Assembly: GCA_001247695.2 (NCBI GenBank)
Contig: LGRX02034927.1
Coordinates: forward strand, 1 to 64,000
Direction: 5' to 3'
DNA: 64,000 nt
From: Cymbomonas tetramitiformis
Taxonomy: Eukaryota; Chlorophyta; Pyramimonadophyceae; Pyramimonadales; Pyramimonadaceae
In this document: positions 30,563-42,075 of the stretch, piece after piece
Numbering within the stretch: position 1 is the first letter of the stretch
How the letters are laid out: every line of letters begins with the position of its first letter
Translations under genes and position numbers: made by a program
Notes under the pieces: generated by a model
The model's database searches: none
What the model was told of the DNA's origin: nothing
What the model saw: the letters and a program-made list of their open reading frames with translations, nothing else

Positions 30563-31423
30563 TACGTGTACGCAATATGTAATACTCTTGATTGTGTAAA
30601 TATTGAGTGCAACCTTTGTTACACGCATAGCCTGATGAACGAGAGAACTAAGTAAGCATAGCATACCTGAATTTTGATTGCATCCTATACTGTTTGGCAC
30701 CCGCGATGAAACCGAGCACCCGCGATGAATCTTCTGAGTGTTAAACTAAAATGACTTGTTTGTTAACCGTGGTACACTAATAAATCCCAATGCACTCTGA
30801 TTGGCAGATGTAATGTGCACCTAATGCACTCTAAAATACCCTAATGCACTCGATATGTATATATTTCACTTGTGGTATATTAGTGTGCTTTAGAGTGAAT
30901 TCGGATAGTACTCTAATGCATCCGAATGCACTCTAATCGGCAGATTTAATGTGCACCTAATGCACTCTAAAATACCCTAACGCACTCGATATGTATATAT
31001 TTCACCTTATGGTTTATTAGTGTACTTTAGAGTGAATTTGGATTGTACTCTAATGCATCCGAATGTAATCCATATCATCTCGTGGTATGGTAGGGTGCAT
31101 TAGTATGATTTAAGGTGTCATTTGTATTGTACTCTAAATTAACACTAATATACTCTATCGCATGTTAAAATGTGGAAGCGATAGCATGCGCGGCTAGGGT
31201 GTAGTTAGGGTGTATTAGTGCGTGCATTAGTGCGTGTCTAGTTAGGATGTATTCGATTGCTATGGGTGCTATTTGGATATTATTCATCCTAATGCACACT
31301 AGAATCACTCCCTAAATTGACACAATTCCCCCTAATATTTGAGATTGCACTCTAATATTTTAGGGTACCTATCCATATTAGAGTACGACTAGGATACCAT
31401 TAGTGTACGGATGGATTGTAGTG
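30563..31423 (-). repeat. CACTA right terminal inverted repeat
   Basis: Partner of 23538-24398. Differences include a short duplicated stretch next to the terminus (ccgtacactaatggtatcct versus ccgtaccctagtcgtacact, reverse complement), so the two arms are not perfectly matched at the very end. Confidence 0.9.
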
Positions 31424-31811
31424 GAGTTCGAACAACTGCGACTTTCCCGTGAAGGACAAGCCCGTGAAAACGCCTTACTAACAGGAGGTCAGAACGCAGC
31501 GGAAGCAAAGGCGGGAACGCGCCAGAGCTCTAACCTTCTTGGACACCTCTGAAGAAGGGGAACCAACTTCTCTGGACAACTGTCTACCTTGGGAACAATA
31601 ATGTCGCTCCTCTGACGCCTTTGTGACGCATCTGGCTCTTCTGGACTCTGTGGTCTCGTCACGCGAGTTACGACTGCTGGTACTTTTCAGTGGTACAGGT
31701 AGTGTGGAGAGAAGTTTCCTGTCATGTTATCCGAAGAGCACCGTGGTCACCGTAGATCATGATCCTCGCTGGCAACCTAGGCGAGGGGGGGTCGGGCACC
31801 CCCCTATATGC

Positions 31812-32200
31812 AAAGGGGGAGCTGGAACTACGGCAGGGGAACATGGCCAAGACCGTATTGATCACGCAATACGTTGCAGGCAGGCAGGCGAACCACCGCG
31901 ACCACGCACGGTGCGTATGGGGTGCTGTTTGTCATGTCCGACTGCTACCAGTTTCGGGCGTACCCTAATTCGCACTTGGCGGCGAACAAGTCGAGGGTGG
32001 CGTCCATTGAGTCGATCACCCTCCACCTACCGGCGAAGAGCGTGATCGTCTTCAACGGGAAGCTGATACACGGTGCGGTGGAGTACGTGTCCTCCGGCTG
32101 GGCTCGGCTACCAGTCCACTTGTACGTGGACAAGAAGGGGGTGCCGATGCCGGAGGATACCACCTGGCCGGTGAAGGGTAATTTCGGCTTGGATGTGTCG
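31812..32200 (+). pseudogene. 2OG-Fe(II) dioxygenase-like domain, frameshifted
   Basis: Two overlapping frames, with the switch near 31905, give a continuous pattern of the double-stranded beta-helix dioxygenases. TQYVAGRQANHRDHA supplies an HxD-type pair (His-Arg-Asp). AYGVLFVMSDCYQFRAYPNSH fits the central strands. SVIVFNGKLIHGAVEY supplies the distal His, and WARLPVHLYVD the Arg expected to bind 2-oxoglutarate. All metal-ligand positions are therefore present, but the frameshift breaks the gene. The substrate is unknown. The call rests on motif pattern only. Confidence 0.5.
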
Positions 32201-33419
32201 ATCACCCCCCGTGGACTCCCGGCTATTACTCCAAACTCCCCCTCCGCAGCCGTATTGGCTGACGGCGCTGTTTGCGGAGAAGGAGTTCAGCGCCGCGTGT
32301 CCCCAGGGCTGTCACGCCGTGGGGCCTGAACTGGAGGCGCGCCTCACGCTCCGCAACATCACGCGTGGGGACACTGCGTTCGGCCGGGTGGTTGTGCATG
32401 AGAAGCACACCACCCTGTTTTGGATTGCGGGCTGTCCGGTGAAGCCACGGGGGGCACGTGCGGGCAATGGCCTGTGGGTATACGGCCCATGGGAGGTGGC
32501 TCCAGTGGAAGACGCATGGGGGCACGGCCCCCCCAACCGCAGGTTGGTTTTATTCAGGGCTGGGTGCTTGAACAACAAGACGCCCACCCTGAATAAGAGC
32601 CTGAGCGTGGAGGCAGATCGCGAGGACCTGGGCACGCTGTTGCTGGAGGCGGTGGATGCTTTGGAGAAGGGCGTGCGCGAGTTGGCGATTGCCCCGGTGG
32701 AGGCCCTTCGACACCACACGAAAAGCTGTGAGGGGAAGTTCGAAGGGGAGCTGCAGCCCAGTGTCCACTCCCCCAGAACCTCCCCTCAACAAGCGGAAGG
32801 CGCAATCTCCACCGGCACCCCCAGCCTCTCTCCGCCCGAGGCTGCCACGGGGGGCACCATCCCGCAGACTGCCACCCCCCAAGGCACCTCCCGCCTCCGC
32901 CCCCAAGGCACCTCCCGCCCCCGCCCCCAGGAAGCTACCAGCCCCCAAGGCGGCTGTCAGCCTTCCCACCAACAGGCTACCTCTGGTGGGGAACAAGCCT
33001 CCTGGGAGGCCAGCCGGCAGAGCGGCAAGCATGGTGACCACCCCGTGGGAACCGGCTCCCGAGCCAACACCCCGTGCCCCAAAGAGGGCACGGTCGGGTG
33101 TCAGCAGTGAGAACACTGCTGATGGGTCGCCGGAGGTGTCCACATCGCCGCAACTCAAGTTGCCCAGGGAGGAGGTTCGGAGGCCGATTGAGCCTCTGCC
33201 TGTGGACTTGTGGACCCCCCCCCAGGTGCAGACTACTTCCGTGGCGGACGGCTCAGGGAGCCAGTCAACAAGGAGTCAACAGCTCGGGATGCCAGCAGCA
33301 TCACTAGGTGGTGACACTCAGTTGCCAGCTGCAGGGGATGCGACGCTGCACAAGCGTCTGGCAGACCTCAAGCTGCAGCTCGAGATAAAAAACTCGAGGA
33401 GCGGCTACAACAACGGGAG

Positions 33420-34034
33420 GTGACAGCGGGCGGTGACAGCTGTGGAGCTCCAATGGGAGGGAGCATGGCAGCGGTTCCTTCTCTCGTTGAGCTCGTGCAG
33501 CAGGAGCCGCAGACGCAGGAGCAACAGGAACAGGCACAAACTCCTGAGCAGCAACCCTTGCCGCAACCTCAGGCGGTGCCGATGCTCCAGCAGCTCCAAC
33601 AGCTCCAGCAGCTCCAGCAGCTCCAGCAGCTCCAGCAGCTGCAGCCCCTTCTGCTGCAAGCTCCCCAGCCCCAGCTCCAGCAGCTGCAAGCTCCCCAGCC
33701 CCAACTCCAGCAGCTGCAAGCTCCCAAGCCCCAGCTCCAGCAGCTCCAACAGCTCCAACAGCTCCAACAGCTCCAACAGACCCAGCAGCTGCAACCCCTT
33801 CTGCTGCAAGCTCCCCAGACTTTGCAAATGCAGCAGTCCCAGCCCATGCTCCTTCAGCAACCACAGGCCCGACAGCTCCAGCAGCTCCAGCAGCTCCAGC
33901 AGCTCCAACAGCTCCAGCAGCTCCAGCAACTCCAGCAACTCCAGCAGACCCAGCCATTGAATACCTCGGACTTGGGTAGGGCCTCGGGCGTCTCCATAGA
34001 GGAGTTGCAGAATTTGAGCATTCCTAGGTCTTAG
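33420..34034 (+). CDS. Glutamine/leucine-rich low-complexity ORF
   Basis: About 200 codons ending TAG-free at a TAG/TAA-type stop near 34032. The middle is built on ctccagcag-type 9-bp repeats (33587-33960), read as LQQLQQ with PQLQ and LLQAPQ variants. On the reverse strand the same repeat gives Leu- or Ala-rich frames, so the strand choice depends only on continuity with upstream plus-strand blocks. It may be the C-terminal tail of the decayed element's protein. Confidence 0.35.
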   Translation: MTAGGDSCGAPMGGSMAAVPSLVELVQQEPQTQEQQEQAQTPEQQPLPQPQAVPMLQQLQQLQQLQQLQQLQQLQPLLLQAPQPQLQQLQAPQPQLQQLQAPKPQLQQLQQLQQLQQLQQTQQLQPLLLQAPQTLQMQQSQPMLLQQPQARQLQQLQQLQQLQQLQQLQQLQQLQQTQPLNTSDLGRASGVSIEELQNLSIPRS

Positions 34035-36690
34035 GCGTAGTGTACATATTGTACACATTGTAAATATCATTTTCTCTTTTGTTTGTTTGCCTTGTCTTCA
34101 TATTTAAATTGCCTTGCCAATTTTTAGTGTAACACATGCATTCTGAATTTGCACACTTGCATAATTTGCAAGAAATCATTCATAATAAGTTTCGAAAAAA
34201 AGCACTAGGTTGGGAGTATTTGCACAACATTATCTATCACACATATATCATACCCCCAAGCGTGCCTGGAAAAATACTCAAAACGACACAGCTACAAGTG
34301 ATTGTTTGTTTGTACATGGTAGGAAAAAGTTCTTCACAAATAGCATTCAACCATTATTTTGTTTCAATGTGGTCTATGAAACTTCATCATGTGTACTTTT
34401 CATTCCACTCCATACCCCAAAGCCTTCCGCACCTCATATGTGCTCAAAACCATGATTTTTTCGTAAATACTAGCTCTTATGATATTTTTTCTAAAATCCA
34501 AAATTGCGACGTTCATTAATAAAGTCGTGGTGCGGTTGGGAGACCTTCAAAACATGAGTATTACATACCCCACAACCACCCGCTAAGCGAACACAGCCCA
34601 AAAACAGCGATTTCCAGCCCGTTCAGATGAAAAAATCTCCAAAAATCTAAATAAATATATATATATATATACTAATTTTGCCTCTTACAAGGTCTAGTGA
34701 CTTTATAAACCTTAAAAAATGGTCATTATCACCCATTATGCATTTTCCGACGCGGGGGTATGCGACGGCTCACTCGGAATGATGTTTTTGATTGAACGTG
34801 CAAAGGTACACAATTCTGTTTTTATAATATACTGGATCAGGGCCAGACTGAGCTGCAAACGATAGTTTCGGGTCCGAGTTCTGAAGGCCAAGCACTTCTC
34901 AAGTGCTCTACTTATTCACTCGTAACTCGGGCTGCAGGGTCAACCACCCGGCCACCCGATGTCACACCACGGCCCAACGTTCGATTCCTGATCCGATTTC
35001 ATTTCTAATTCCGATTCGTCATTCTGGATTCAGATGTCACATCGACGGGCTGACACGATGACCGTCATACAGTACTGTCATACTACAGTACTGTCATACT
35101 GTCATACTGTCATACCCCAGACATCTGATACTCGATTTCATAGTCTTTCTGATCCCGATGCGAACCTGACCATCCCCCGAGGGTCTGACTAAGTACCACG
35201 ATGACTACCCCACAGTACTGTCATACTACTATAGTGCCATACTGTCATAGTGTCATACTGTCATAGTGTCATAGTGTCATTCTGTCATACCCCGGACATC
35301 TGGTACTCATTCTCATCGTGATTTCAAGCCCAATCTCACTGTCATCGTGTCAATCCCAGATTACTCCCGATGACCCACACATACACACAGATATATCGGC
35401 TCACGCTGTGCCTCCGGGCACACCTTCCGTGCATGCTCGAACCTTTGTAATTAGCCGTCTCTTCGATATTACCCTGATCCCCGGCCTTGGCCTGCGTACG
35501 AGCTCCGCCATTGCCGTGTTTGGTAATAACGTCTGCGGCGCGAGTGCGGTCCTCACAGCTGCTAGCACCGCATCCGCTAGGGATGGTATTCACGTTGCGC
35601 CCTCGTTTGCTGCGCAACCCGATCGTCGGGGACAGTAGCACTTTGCCGTGGACTGCCGTACGTGCAATCCACGGCTGAGTGGTACTGTCCTTACCGCCTT
35701 TGCATGGCAAACTCCCAACAGCGCTGTACGCGATAAGTACATACAGCGCTGGAACATGTTGTACCACCATGCGATCGTGTGGTGGTACTACATACATGAT
35801 CATATTTGAAGTAATTAAATGCATATAATCCCGAACTGTATAAATACATATACATATTCACCCAGCGAATACCCACAAATATGCTCGAAGTGCAAAAATA
35901 CTGCACGATTATATATCGTGTCATTCACCCGCATACTTATATATACTGCAAGTATGCAGCAGTATTACAGGATATGTGAGCTGCGGCATACTTATATGGT
36001 ATGTAAGCTGCTGCATACTTACGGGACTTGGAGTTACAGTTAGCATAATGGCGGGAGGTGAATATTTCTTGTAAATATGCACCGGGTACATACTTATGGA
36101 TGATATATGGAGGGTGCATATTTCCCACATATATATCGAATGTATCTTAACTTTGGCAAATCTACATAAGTTGCATTCTCATGTCAAAGTATACAACCTG
36201 GAGTTATACTTAGCATACTTACGGAAGATGTCGAAAAGCCGAATCTCTACGTAGGTTATGCGGGTCAAAAACCCCCGGATGAATGTGCTCAATCGTTTAC
36301 AGTCCATGCTTTTCAAATCCGCATATGGTACTAGATCCGCATTGTTTTTGGACCAGTCGGTGCGAGTATACAGGAGTCCCTAAACTTTAGGGATTTATGT
36401 CACAAATTTCCCAGGATTGTGAAGAGAATTGTATTTATTCATTGAATTGGATGTCACTTAAACTAGTGTGAAAGCAAGTAGGGTTCAGCTTTGTAATCAC
36501 ATAACTTATGTGCAATAACAATCGATTAGTAAGTTACATCTTATAGCTCTAGCTGCTCACTCGGGAATAACAAAACTGCATGAGCAGTTGACTCTGTCTC
36601 ACTCCAAAGTATACTTGCCGAGTTGCCTTACATCCGCATATAACTGCAGTAGCTTCACGAGTGATGATGGTGCATACTTGGCGAATTTAC
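34035..36690. other. AT-rich intergenic stretch with simple repeats
   Basis: No convincing gene. It contains a TA microsatellite (34653-34672), a tandem region at about 35060-35300 built on cagtactgtcatac and tgtcatactgtcatag words, and a palindrome-rich stretch at 35930-36240 with repeated gcatacttat. Short ORFs here are repeat-driven. Confidence 0.6.
35060..35300. repeat. tgtcatac-type minisatellite
   Basis: Repeats of actgtcatac and tagtgtcatactg occur in two clusters (35065-35125 and 35213-35290), each followed by accccrgacatctg, so a larger unit of about 165 bp containing the short repeats was duplicated. Confidence 0.75.
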
Positions 36691-36696
36691 ACGGCC

Positions 36697-36865
36697 TGCC
36701 TACACACTACACGCGCCTACGGCAAACTACCATCAATTCATCATTCGCCTACGGGTAAACAACCATTTAAATGATTTGCCTACGCGCAGACTACCATACA
36801 ATCCTTTGCCTACGCGCATACTACCATACATGGCATTTGCCTACCCGCATACTACAAATAATCCA
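36697..36865. repeat. ~31-bp minisatellite, cluster 1
   Basis: Units built on tttgcctacgcgcatactac, about five imperfect copies, starting with cacggcctgcctacacacta. The same start and order of units recur at 37268-37505. Confidence 0.85.
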
Positions 36866-36889
36866 TATTATAATGTGTAATTATTTCGT

Positions 36890-37115
36890 GTGAACATCAC
36901 GGACGAGCCCGACGGCAATGCTGAATGCATGTCGAACGAGGAGAATACGAATATCGAGGACGAAGTGCGGCAAGAGAAGGCAGCAGAGCTTCCACGTAAG
37001 GCGAAAGAACCTGTCGAGGCGCAGGCCGGCTTCACTCGGCGAGTTGGTACATGACGAGGCGGAATGGGGAGAGGAAGAAGAGGGAGTGCCAGCGCCAGAG
37101 GAAGAGGCAGAGTAG
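36890..37115 (+). other. Possible acidic coding remnant
   Basis: Between the two minisatellite clusters. One frame reads ITDEPDGNAECMSNEENTN up to a TGA near 37054; the next frame continues as LGELVHDEAEWGEEEEG to TAG at 37113-37115. Codon-like composition and a frame switch near 37020-37050 suggest a decayed or spliced acidic protein piece. Not recognised. Confidence 0.25.
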
Positions 37116-37267
37116 AATGTGCATCACGCAGTGTGAAAGGCCGGTCTTGAACATTGAGATCCAACCGCTATATATGTTCACTGTGGTCAGATGTTGATAT
37201 CTACCGGTTGAATTTACATAATAATGTTCACATGCAATATTATGAAGGGTCAAGCGTCATGAACACG

Positions 37268-37505
37268 CACGGTCTGCCTACACACTACAACTTGCCTACG
37301 GCAAACTACCATTAATTCATCCGTCATTTGCATACGGGTACACTACCATGAAAATCATTTGCCTACGCGCAGACTACCATTAAATCATTTGCCTACGCTC
37401 AGACTACCATTAAATCAATTGCCTACGCGCATACTACCATATATTGCATTTGCCTACGCACATACTACCATATATTGCATTTGCCTACGCACATACTACA
37501 ATTAA
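37268..37505. repeat. ~31-bp minisatellite, cluster 2
   Basis: About seven units of the same family as 36697-36865 (tttgcctacgcacatactac), beginning with the same cacgg-tctgcctacacacta leader. The two clusters and the DNA between them look like a segmental duplication. Confidence 0.85.
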
Positions 37506-37891
37506 CCCAATTAAATTATATCCCATACCCTGCATTGGTCCATTTGCCTTTCCCCCCCCTTCTTCTTCTGTTCATTTCTACACAATGCTTTCAACAAATT
37601 CTGCTGAAAGAGCCATGCCGACAAGGAAATCAAAACGGAGCGGACATAGCCAAGGAAGCCAAAACGCACGAGTAGACATATAAGGGGAAACGAGTATCTA
37701 TTCATTGCTCGACAACTGAAACATATATCAAAATAAGCAAATTTGCAAAATTAGCTGGCCTATTTAAACTGCGGTACAGCGCTGATGAGACGACATTATC
37801 CAAGATCCAGGTTCCTGCGTTCAGCAAAAGTGACTATTGACTGCAGTGAATGATGCTTGATATATGTGGTGACTGCAACACAATTAGTGGT

Positions 37892-39608
37892 CTACACCGA
37901 ATGCTTTCGCATAGAAAAATTGTAGTCGTAGTTCGCAACAGAGAAACCATCACTCTCAAAGTACTTAGCCTCAGTGTCCTGAAGAAAGGCGCTAACCCGC
38001 TGAATCCCCGTAACTTCTCCTTCTAGACCCCGCTGATATACAGTAATCACCTTGTACTGAGTTACCAGGCCCTGCTCCAAATTATTTTGAGAGAACACTT
38101 CAGCAGTGATCGTCCGTGTTTCATCAATCTTGTAGCTCTCGCCGTAAACTACCCGGAGATCCACTTGCTGCTCAACTGCCTGCTTCCAGGCAATTGTGTA
38201 TGATCCGCGTCCGGTCAAATTAGTTGCAAACGTTTGACAGACACGGGGTTTCTCAAAACATGGGGGATTGGGCATTACTTTGATCGTGATCAACTTGATT
38301 TCATCGAGAACTTAGATACTATGTTATCATGATCACTTTGATGCATAACACTGAAGGAGCCTATATAATTAACGTTCTGAGGTCGAGTTGTGCCTCGCTG
38401 CTATCTTCAAAACTCAGAAGTCACAAGGCAAAGCGTTGGTCTGCCATTGTAGTCATAGCTCTGACACTTGACAGAAGTCACAAGGCAAAGCGCTGGTCTG
38501 CCACTTGACAGAAGTCACAAGGCAAAACGTTGGTCTGCCACTGCAGTCATGGCTCTGACACTTGACAGAAGTCACAAGGCAAACAGCCGTGTGATTCATA
38601 GTAATAACACAGAGTCGGTACCGCGTGCACAGTGCTCTTTTTCAACAGTTTCTACAGTCTCAAAGCTGGCAAACACCATGCTTTACTCGCTGATTGACTG
38701 TTAACAGGAATAGATGACAACCCAAAAATGTCTGAGACAAACCCCAAAAAGGTTTGTGGTTCTGCAACATAGAATGTTTCTCCGTATGTGATATGTGGTG
38801 GAATAGATTTGATCTGGTGGAATAGATTTGATACAAGGTTACCAATGGCTGAAATAGGTGGGCCAGTGTGGAAGTGGTTCAAGCGCACCTTCTGCCTCGC
38901 AGTTGGGCCCTCATATTTCATTTGCACACTTGTTGGCTCGGAGAAAACAGACGTCACCGTCGCATCTGGCCAAAAGGCCTCGAACTTTTGGCACAAGCTG
39001 AAGGCGCGATCTTCCACGACGTCACCTGTGAGGTCAGGGAGAATGAAACGAGTGTCATATTCGGGCTCCTTCCCAATGTTCGGCAGTACGAGAATCGACG
39101 CCACACGATAGCCAGGCACGGTGTCGGAGATGAATTTTCGCCCGAGGGGGAATTTGACGTCTCGTAGCTGCGTGCTGACTCGCCATGTTCCCTCGAGCCA
39201 CGTGGGATAGGTCACTGGCGCTGCCAGGCTTGGCGGACTGAGCTCCCGAAGCGCGCGACTCCACGGCTCCACCCCCCAGTACCGAATCGACCTCTCACCC
39301 TGCAACTCTTCAATCAAAATTTTCGCGCCGCGCTCGATATCTTCCGGAAGCTTCGTAAGGCAGGCTTCGGAGGGGTCTATGCCGAGCATGCGTTGAAAGA
39401 GGTTGACCTGGAGAGTGCATCAAGCCCGCAGAACGACATTTTTCACACGAAAGTACTGAGACCCCGTTTTAGAGAAGATTATGAAAACGCGCCTCGACTT
39501 CCGGTCATTTGACGTTTGTGAGTCTGGTATCTGCCTGCGCTTGTGAGAACCATTCAAGAAGAGTTTATTCGAGTGACTAGAAGCACGACTGGCACTGTGC
39601 TTCCTCAT
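37892..39608 (-). CDS. DUF6816-like plastid-type protein
   Basis: Minus-strand spliced gene. The main exon (about 39408 to 38750) includes PWSRALRELSPPSLAAPVTYPTWLEGTW, then VKFPLGRKF, VLPNIGKEP and DLTGDVVEDRAFS (no more than short pieces quoted together). The 3' exon (about 38250-37892) has GSYTIAWKQAVEQQVDLRVV-type text, TRTITAEVFSQNN, RVSAFLQD and YDYNFSMRK before the stop. This series matches, from memory, the DUF6816 family of plants, algae and cyanobacteria, whose function is unknown. A frame at 39608-39440, rich in Ser/Arg/Lys and nearly free of acidic residues, may encode the transit peptide, joined through an acceptor ctccag at about 39409. The intron between the main exons holds tandem repeats; its exact ends are not fixed. 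Confidence 0.7.
38395..38590. repeat. Tandem repeats in the DUF6816-like gene intron
   Basis: Four copies of acagaagtcacaaggcaaa with kgttggtctgccac spacers, partly nested in a longer unit with cagtcatrgctctgacactt. The unit lies inside the intron, which may therefore vary in length between individuals. Confidence 0.8.
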
Positions 39609-41242
39609 CCCCCTGCTGGTAACCGGACCACGAACGTCTGTTCAAATCCGCGACGGTTCAACCGCACGTATGTTACAGGTCCGAGATGACAACCTTAAAA
39701 TTTAGGGCACAACGTGCTTTCATAACGAATGCGAGGATCCAGGTCAATGCGGGCGCAAAGTATCCCGCAACACAGGAACCTCGATCCGTGTTTGTAACTT
39801 GGGTACCTTACAGGGGAGCAGTTCCAAGATAGCATTCAATAGGTTCCCAACTTCAAATTCCCCGGGCGATACATGCGATTGATACCGTGCGCTCACGACG
39901 CATTGCCAAGTCCGCTTGCCCGCATTCTCAGCACTCAACAAGCAACACAACACATCACAAGTCAAGTTGAAAAGCCCTCAAGGTGCCCGTCTGCCACTTA
40001 ATGCGTGCATACCGTTGGAGAAGCTTCAGCCTGCTGAACAACTATGAGCTCACTGCAAGCCGCAATCACGTATTGGAGGGTGCCTCGTCGCGAGCACTGC
40101 GAAGAAAACCTCCGGCATAAGACGGCATCCGAACTGACCGTTCCTGATTTACAAGCAACTCGCAACCGTGTTTGTCGTACTGGGACTGAAATACCCTGTA
40201 CGATCACTTTCGAAACAGCTAAATCTGCGGTTGAAAGGTTCATTCTCTTTGTGCTATACTGTACTAACGAGCTAACAACGAGGTAAAAAGTCAGATGTTC
40301 TGTAACAGCCTCAACGTCGTGAAAAAGAACTTGATTCCGGCCAGTTGTGTGAGAGCCCTTATCGACCCTCAAATTCCAATTCGTTCACTGCTCACAACAC
40401 TGTGCTGTGTTTGGTCTCTACTCGGTGTTACTGAACGAATTTATTTAAGATGACATTTGTGACGTCACAGGCCGTTGCATTGCGAAGCGCACCAAGCCAA
40501 TGCTGCAATTTGATATCCCACGGAAAACTTGTCTGACAATTTGGAAATACTACGAAAGAAAGCAAACAATTCTATGGGCACGATAGTCGGTAATTCGCTG
40601 GATCTATGCTCTCTATCGTATGCAGGAAAGATCGAATGTGCAGCTGAGTTTCAGTTAGGAAGGAAAGCGTGTCACCCTAACGTCAAACGTGCGGTGGCTT
40701 CGTGGCAGAGAGGCCGAGGGCGAACGGAAGGGAAAACTCGTTCATTCCCCTTCGATTGTCGTTGTGTCACCTGACCGACCGATCATCTAAACACTTACAC
40801 TACCGATCGACCGATATCACCAAGTGGGATAAAATACCGGTAAAAGGGAAAAATTCAGTTCAGTCATTCACTCATTCTCAACGGCTATAGTTGAGGCTCA
40901 CCCACACGATTCAAGAAAAGAATAAACTGTTTGCAGTCTGTGATTGGCGATTATCGATTGCGTAGATTTTCTTAATGTATCTATTCACCGATAATGCTCC
41001 TACATACCGTTAGATAGTCCTACCGAGATTTAAAGATATCCATCCAAAGGCTTAAGATGAACTTACGATTCCTCTTCAGCAGGGCTTCACAGTCCCCGAA
41101 GACAGTCTCTATCCACCATCACGACTTCACGAGGTATCGTGATAAAACATTGTATCCAACCCACACACGGCGGCCAGAGCTCGTGTCCTCTCTTACAACA
41201 AAATCTAAGCCACATTATTCGGTACTTATAAACAAGTGAAGC
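39609..41242. promoter_or_regulatory. Divergent intergenic region
   Basis: About 1.6 kb between the starts of the DUF6816-like gene (minus) and the decarboxylase gene (plus), so both promoters should lie here. No repeats, TATA boxes or coding frames were recognised with confidence. Confidence 0.4.
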
Positions 41243-42075
41243 ATGTTTGCCGCACGTCAGTCAGCGTGCCTCCAGACGAAGCAGAATGTTGGTCCCCGGG
41301 TCGCGGAGCGCAAGCCGGTACCATTCTCCTCCTCCATAATCTGTGAACTGTATGATCTGCCAGGCATCCGGTCATGCAGTCGCCAAAAGCGGAAGCAGAC
41401 ATCCACGTCGGGACGCCAGTGTCGCAATATGTTCGAAACGTGGAAAGTTGATATCCTGGCTGGTGTGCAAAAGTCACAAGTTTGCGCCGACATGCGCAGA
41501 TCCTTTTGGCACGTTTTGATTTTGACTTGTGAGTCAAGTGCACAGCACTTAGCACAAGTGGCTAGCCTAAGAAATCGTTGACACCTCATGGACAGCTTAT
41601 AGAATTTTAAAACTTAACCGAATATTGAAAAACCGTCGCAGAGTTTCACGCACAGAGTGGCCTGCGGCGAGCTCGCGCTATATCGTTCACCTCTCATCAT
41701 ACATCCAAAGTATCTCTCACTTTTAAAGAAAGTAAACTGCTATATCTATAAGTCGCACGTTGCTTTCATGTACACGAATTTTACCGCTCGTGTTTTAATG
41801 TTACGCTTTGGCCTTCCTTGATAATCTACTCTAGACATCCGCTGTGTCTCTATTTCCTCCTGCAAGTCAAACAGTCCAATTCGAACTATGAACACATGAG
41901 AACCTGCGATGCCTTAACCTGTGGTCGCAGGTATTTTAGTCTTGCCTCGATAGCAAACTATGCAGTTTGCACTCATTATTTTGTGAAACACGAATGCCTC
42001 TTCTACAACTTTTGAATAGTACAGAACAGAACGAGTGTCTGGCTGTTAACGGTTGCGGCTACCTTCTGTGTGCAG
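41243..42075 (+). other. Probable first exon and first intron of the decarboxylase gene
   Basis: The first recognisable exon of the decarboxylase begins at 42076 with an AG acceptor and no ATG, so an upstream exon is required. A candidate starts at 41243 (MFAARQSACLQTKQ), which has transit-peptide composition; another starts at 41057 (MNLRFLFSRASQSPKT). The donor site was not determined. Confidence 0.3.

Larger units (their letters stand above)
23538..31423. mobile_element. CACTA (EnSpm) DNA transposon
   Basis: 7,886 bp, starting CACTACAATCCATCC and ending in its reverse complement, flanked by the 3-bp duplication gag (23535-23537, 31424-31426). CACTA ends and a 3-bp duplication define the superfamily. 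Terminal inverted repeats are unusually long, about 861 bp each (23538-24398 and 30563-31423). It holds two divergent genes, a transposase (minus) and a second spliced gene (plus). Removal restores an unbroken gypsy frame, which proves both ends. Confidence 0.95.
22394..31783 (+). pseudogene. First-family gypsy 3' fragment, interrupted by a MITE and a CACTA element
   Basis: On the plus strand, three pieces (22394-22481, 22988-23537 and 31424-31783) join into a polyprotein segment closely matching the complete element from after the integrase core (about residue 2047) to the middle of the C5-methyltransferase-like domain (about 2370). They include the GDLVWVDAKHL block, the chromodomain (EEFLVRWTGYSNAHDSW) and VLFSGTGSVERSF. 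The join across the CACTA element restores ...EQLTEFEQLRL. After 31424 a small insertion near 31475 shifts the frame. The copy ends abruptly at DHDPRWQP (about 31783), where other DNA begins. Confidence 0.88.
31784..34034 (+). mobile_element. Decayed element with dioxygenase-like and glutamine-rich ORFs
   Basis: New DNA begins where the gypsy fragment stops at 31783. Plus-strand coding blocks in shifting frames follow: 31812-31905 and 31906-32200 (dioxygenase-like), 32240-32740 (a conserved-looking block, LTLRNITRGDTAFGRVVVHEK), 32760-33423 (Pro/Ala-rich, basic) and 33420-34034 (Gln-rich). Each switch needs a frameshift or intron. No RT or transposase is seen, so the mobile nature is inferred from the setting; a decayed host gene is the alternative. 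Borders are uncertain. Confidence 0.45.

Noticed and set aside
33304..34070. Leu- and Ala-rich proteins on the minus strand
   Set aside because: Complement of the ctccagcag repeat; upstream coding blocks are on the plus strand.
34860..34960. Possible tRNA-like fold near gcacttctcaagtgc
   Set aside because: A small hairpin only; no acceptor stem, B box or consistent arms.
35318..35638. 106-codon ORF
   Set aside because: No family pattern, no splice context, and a similar open frame on the other strand; likely chance.
37268..37505. CRISPR-like array of regular repeats
   Set aside because: Spacers are related to each other, the genome is eukaryotic and no cas genes exist; it is a minisatellite. 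The same holds for 51541-51775.
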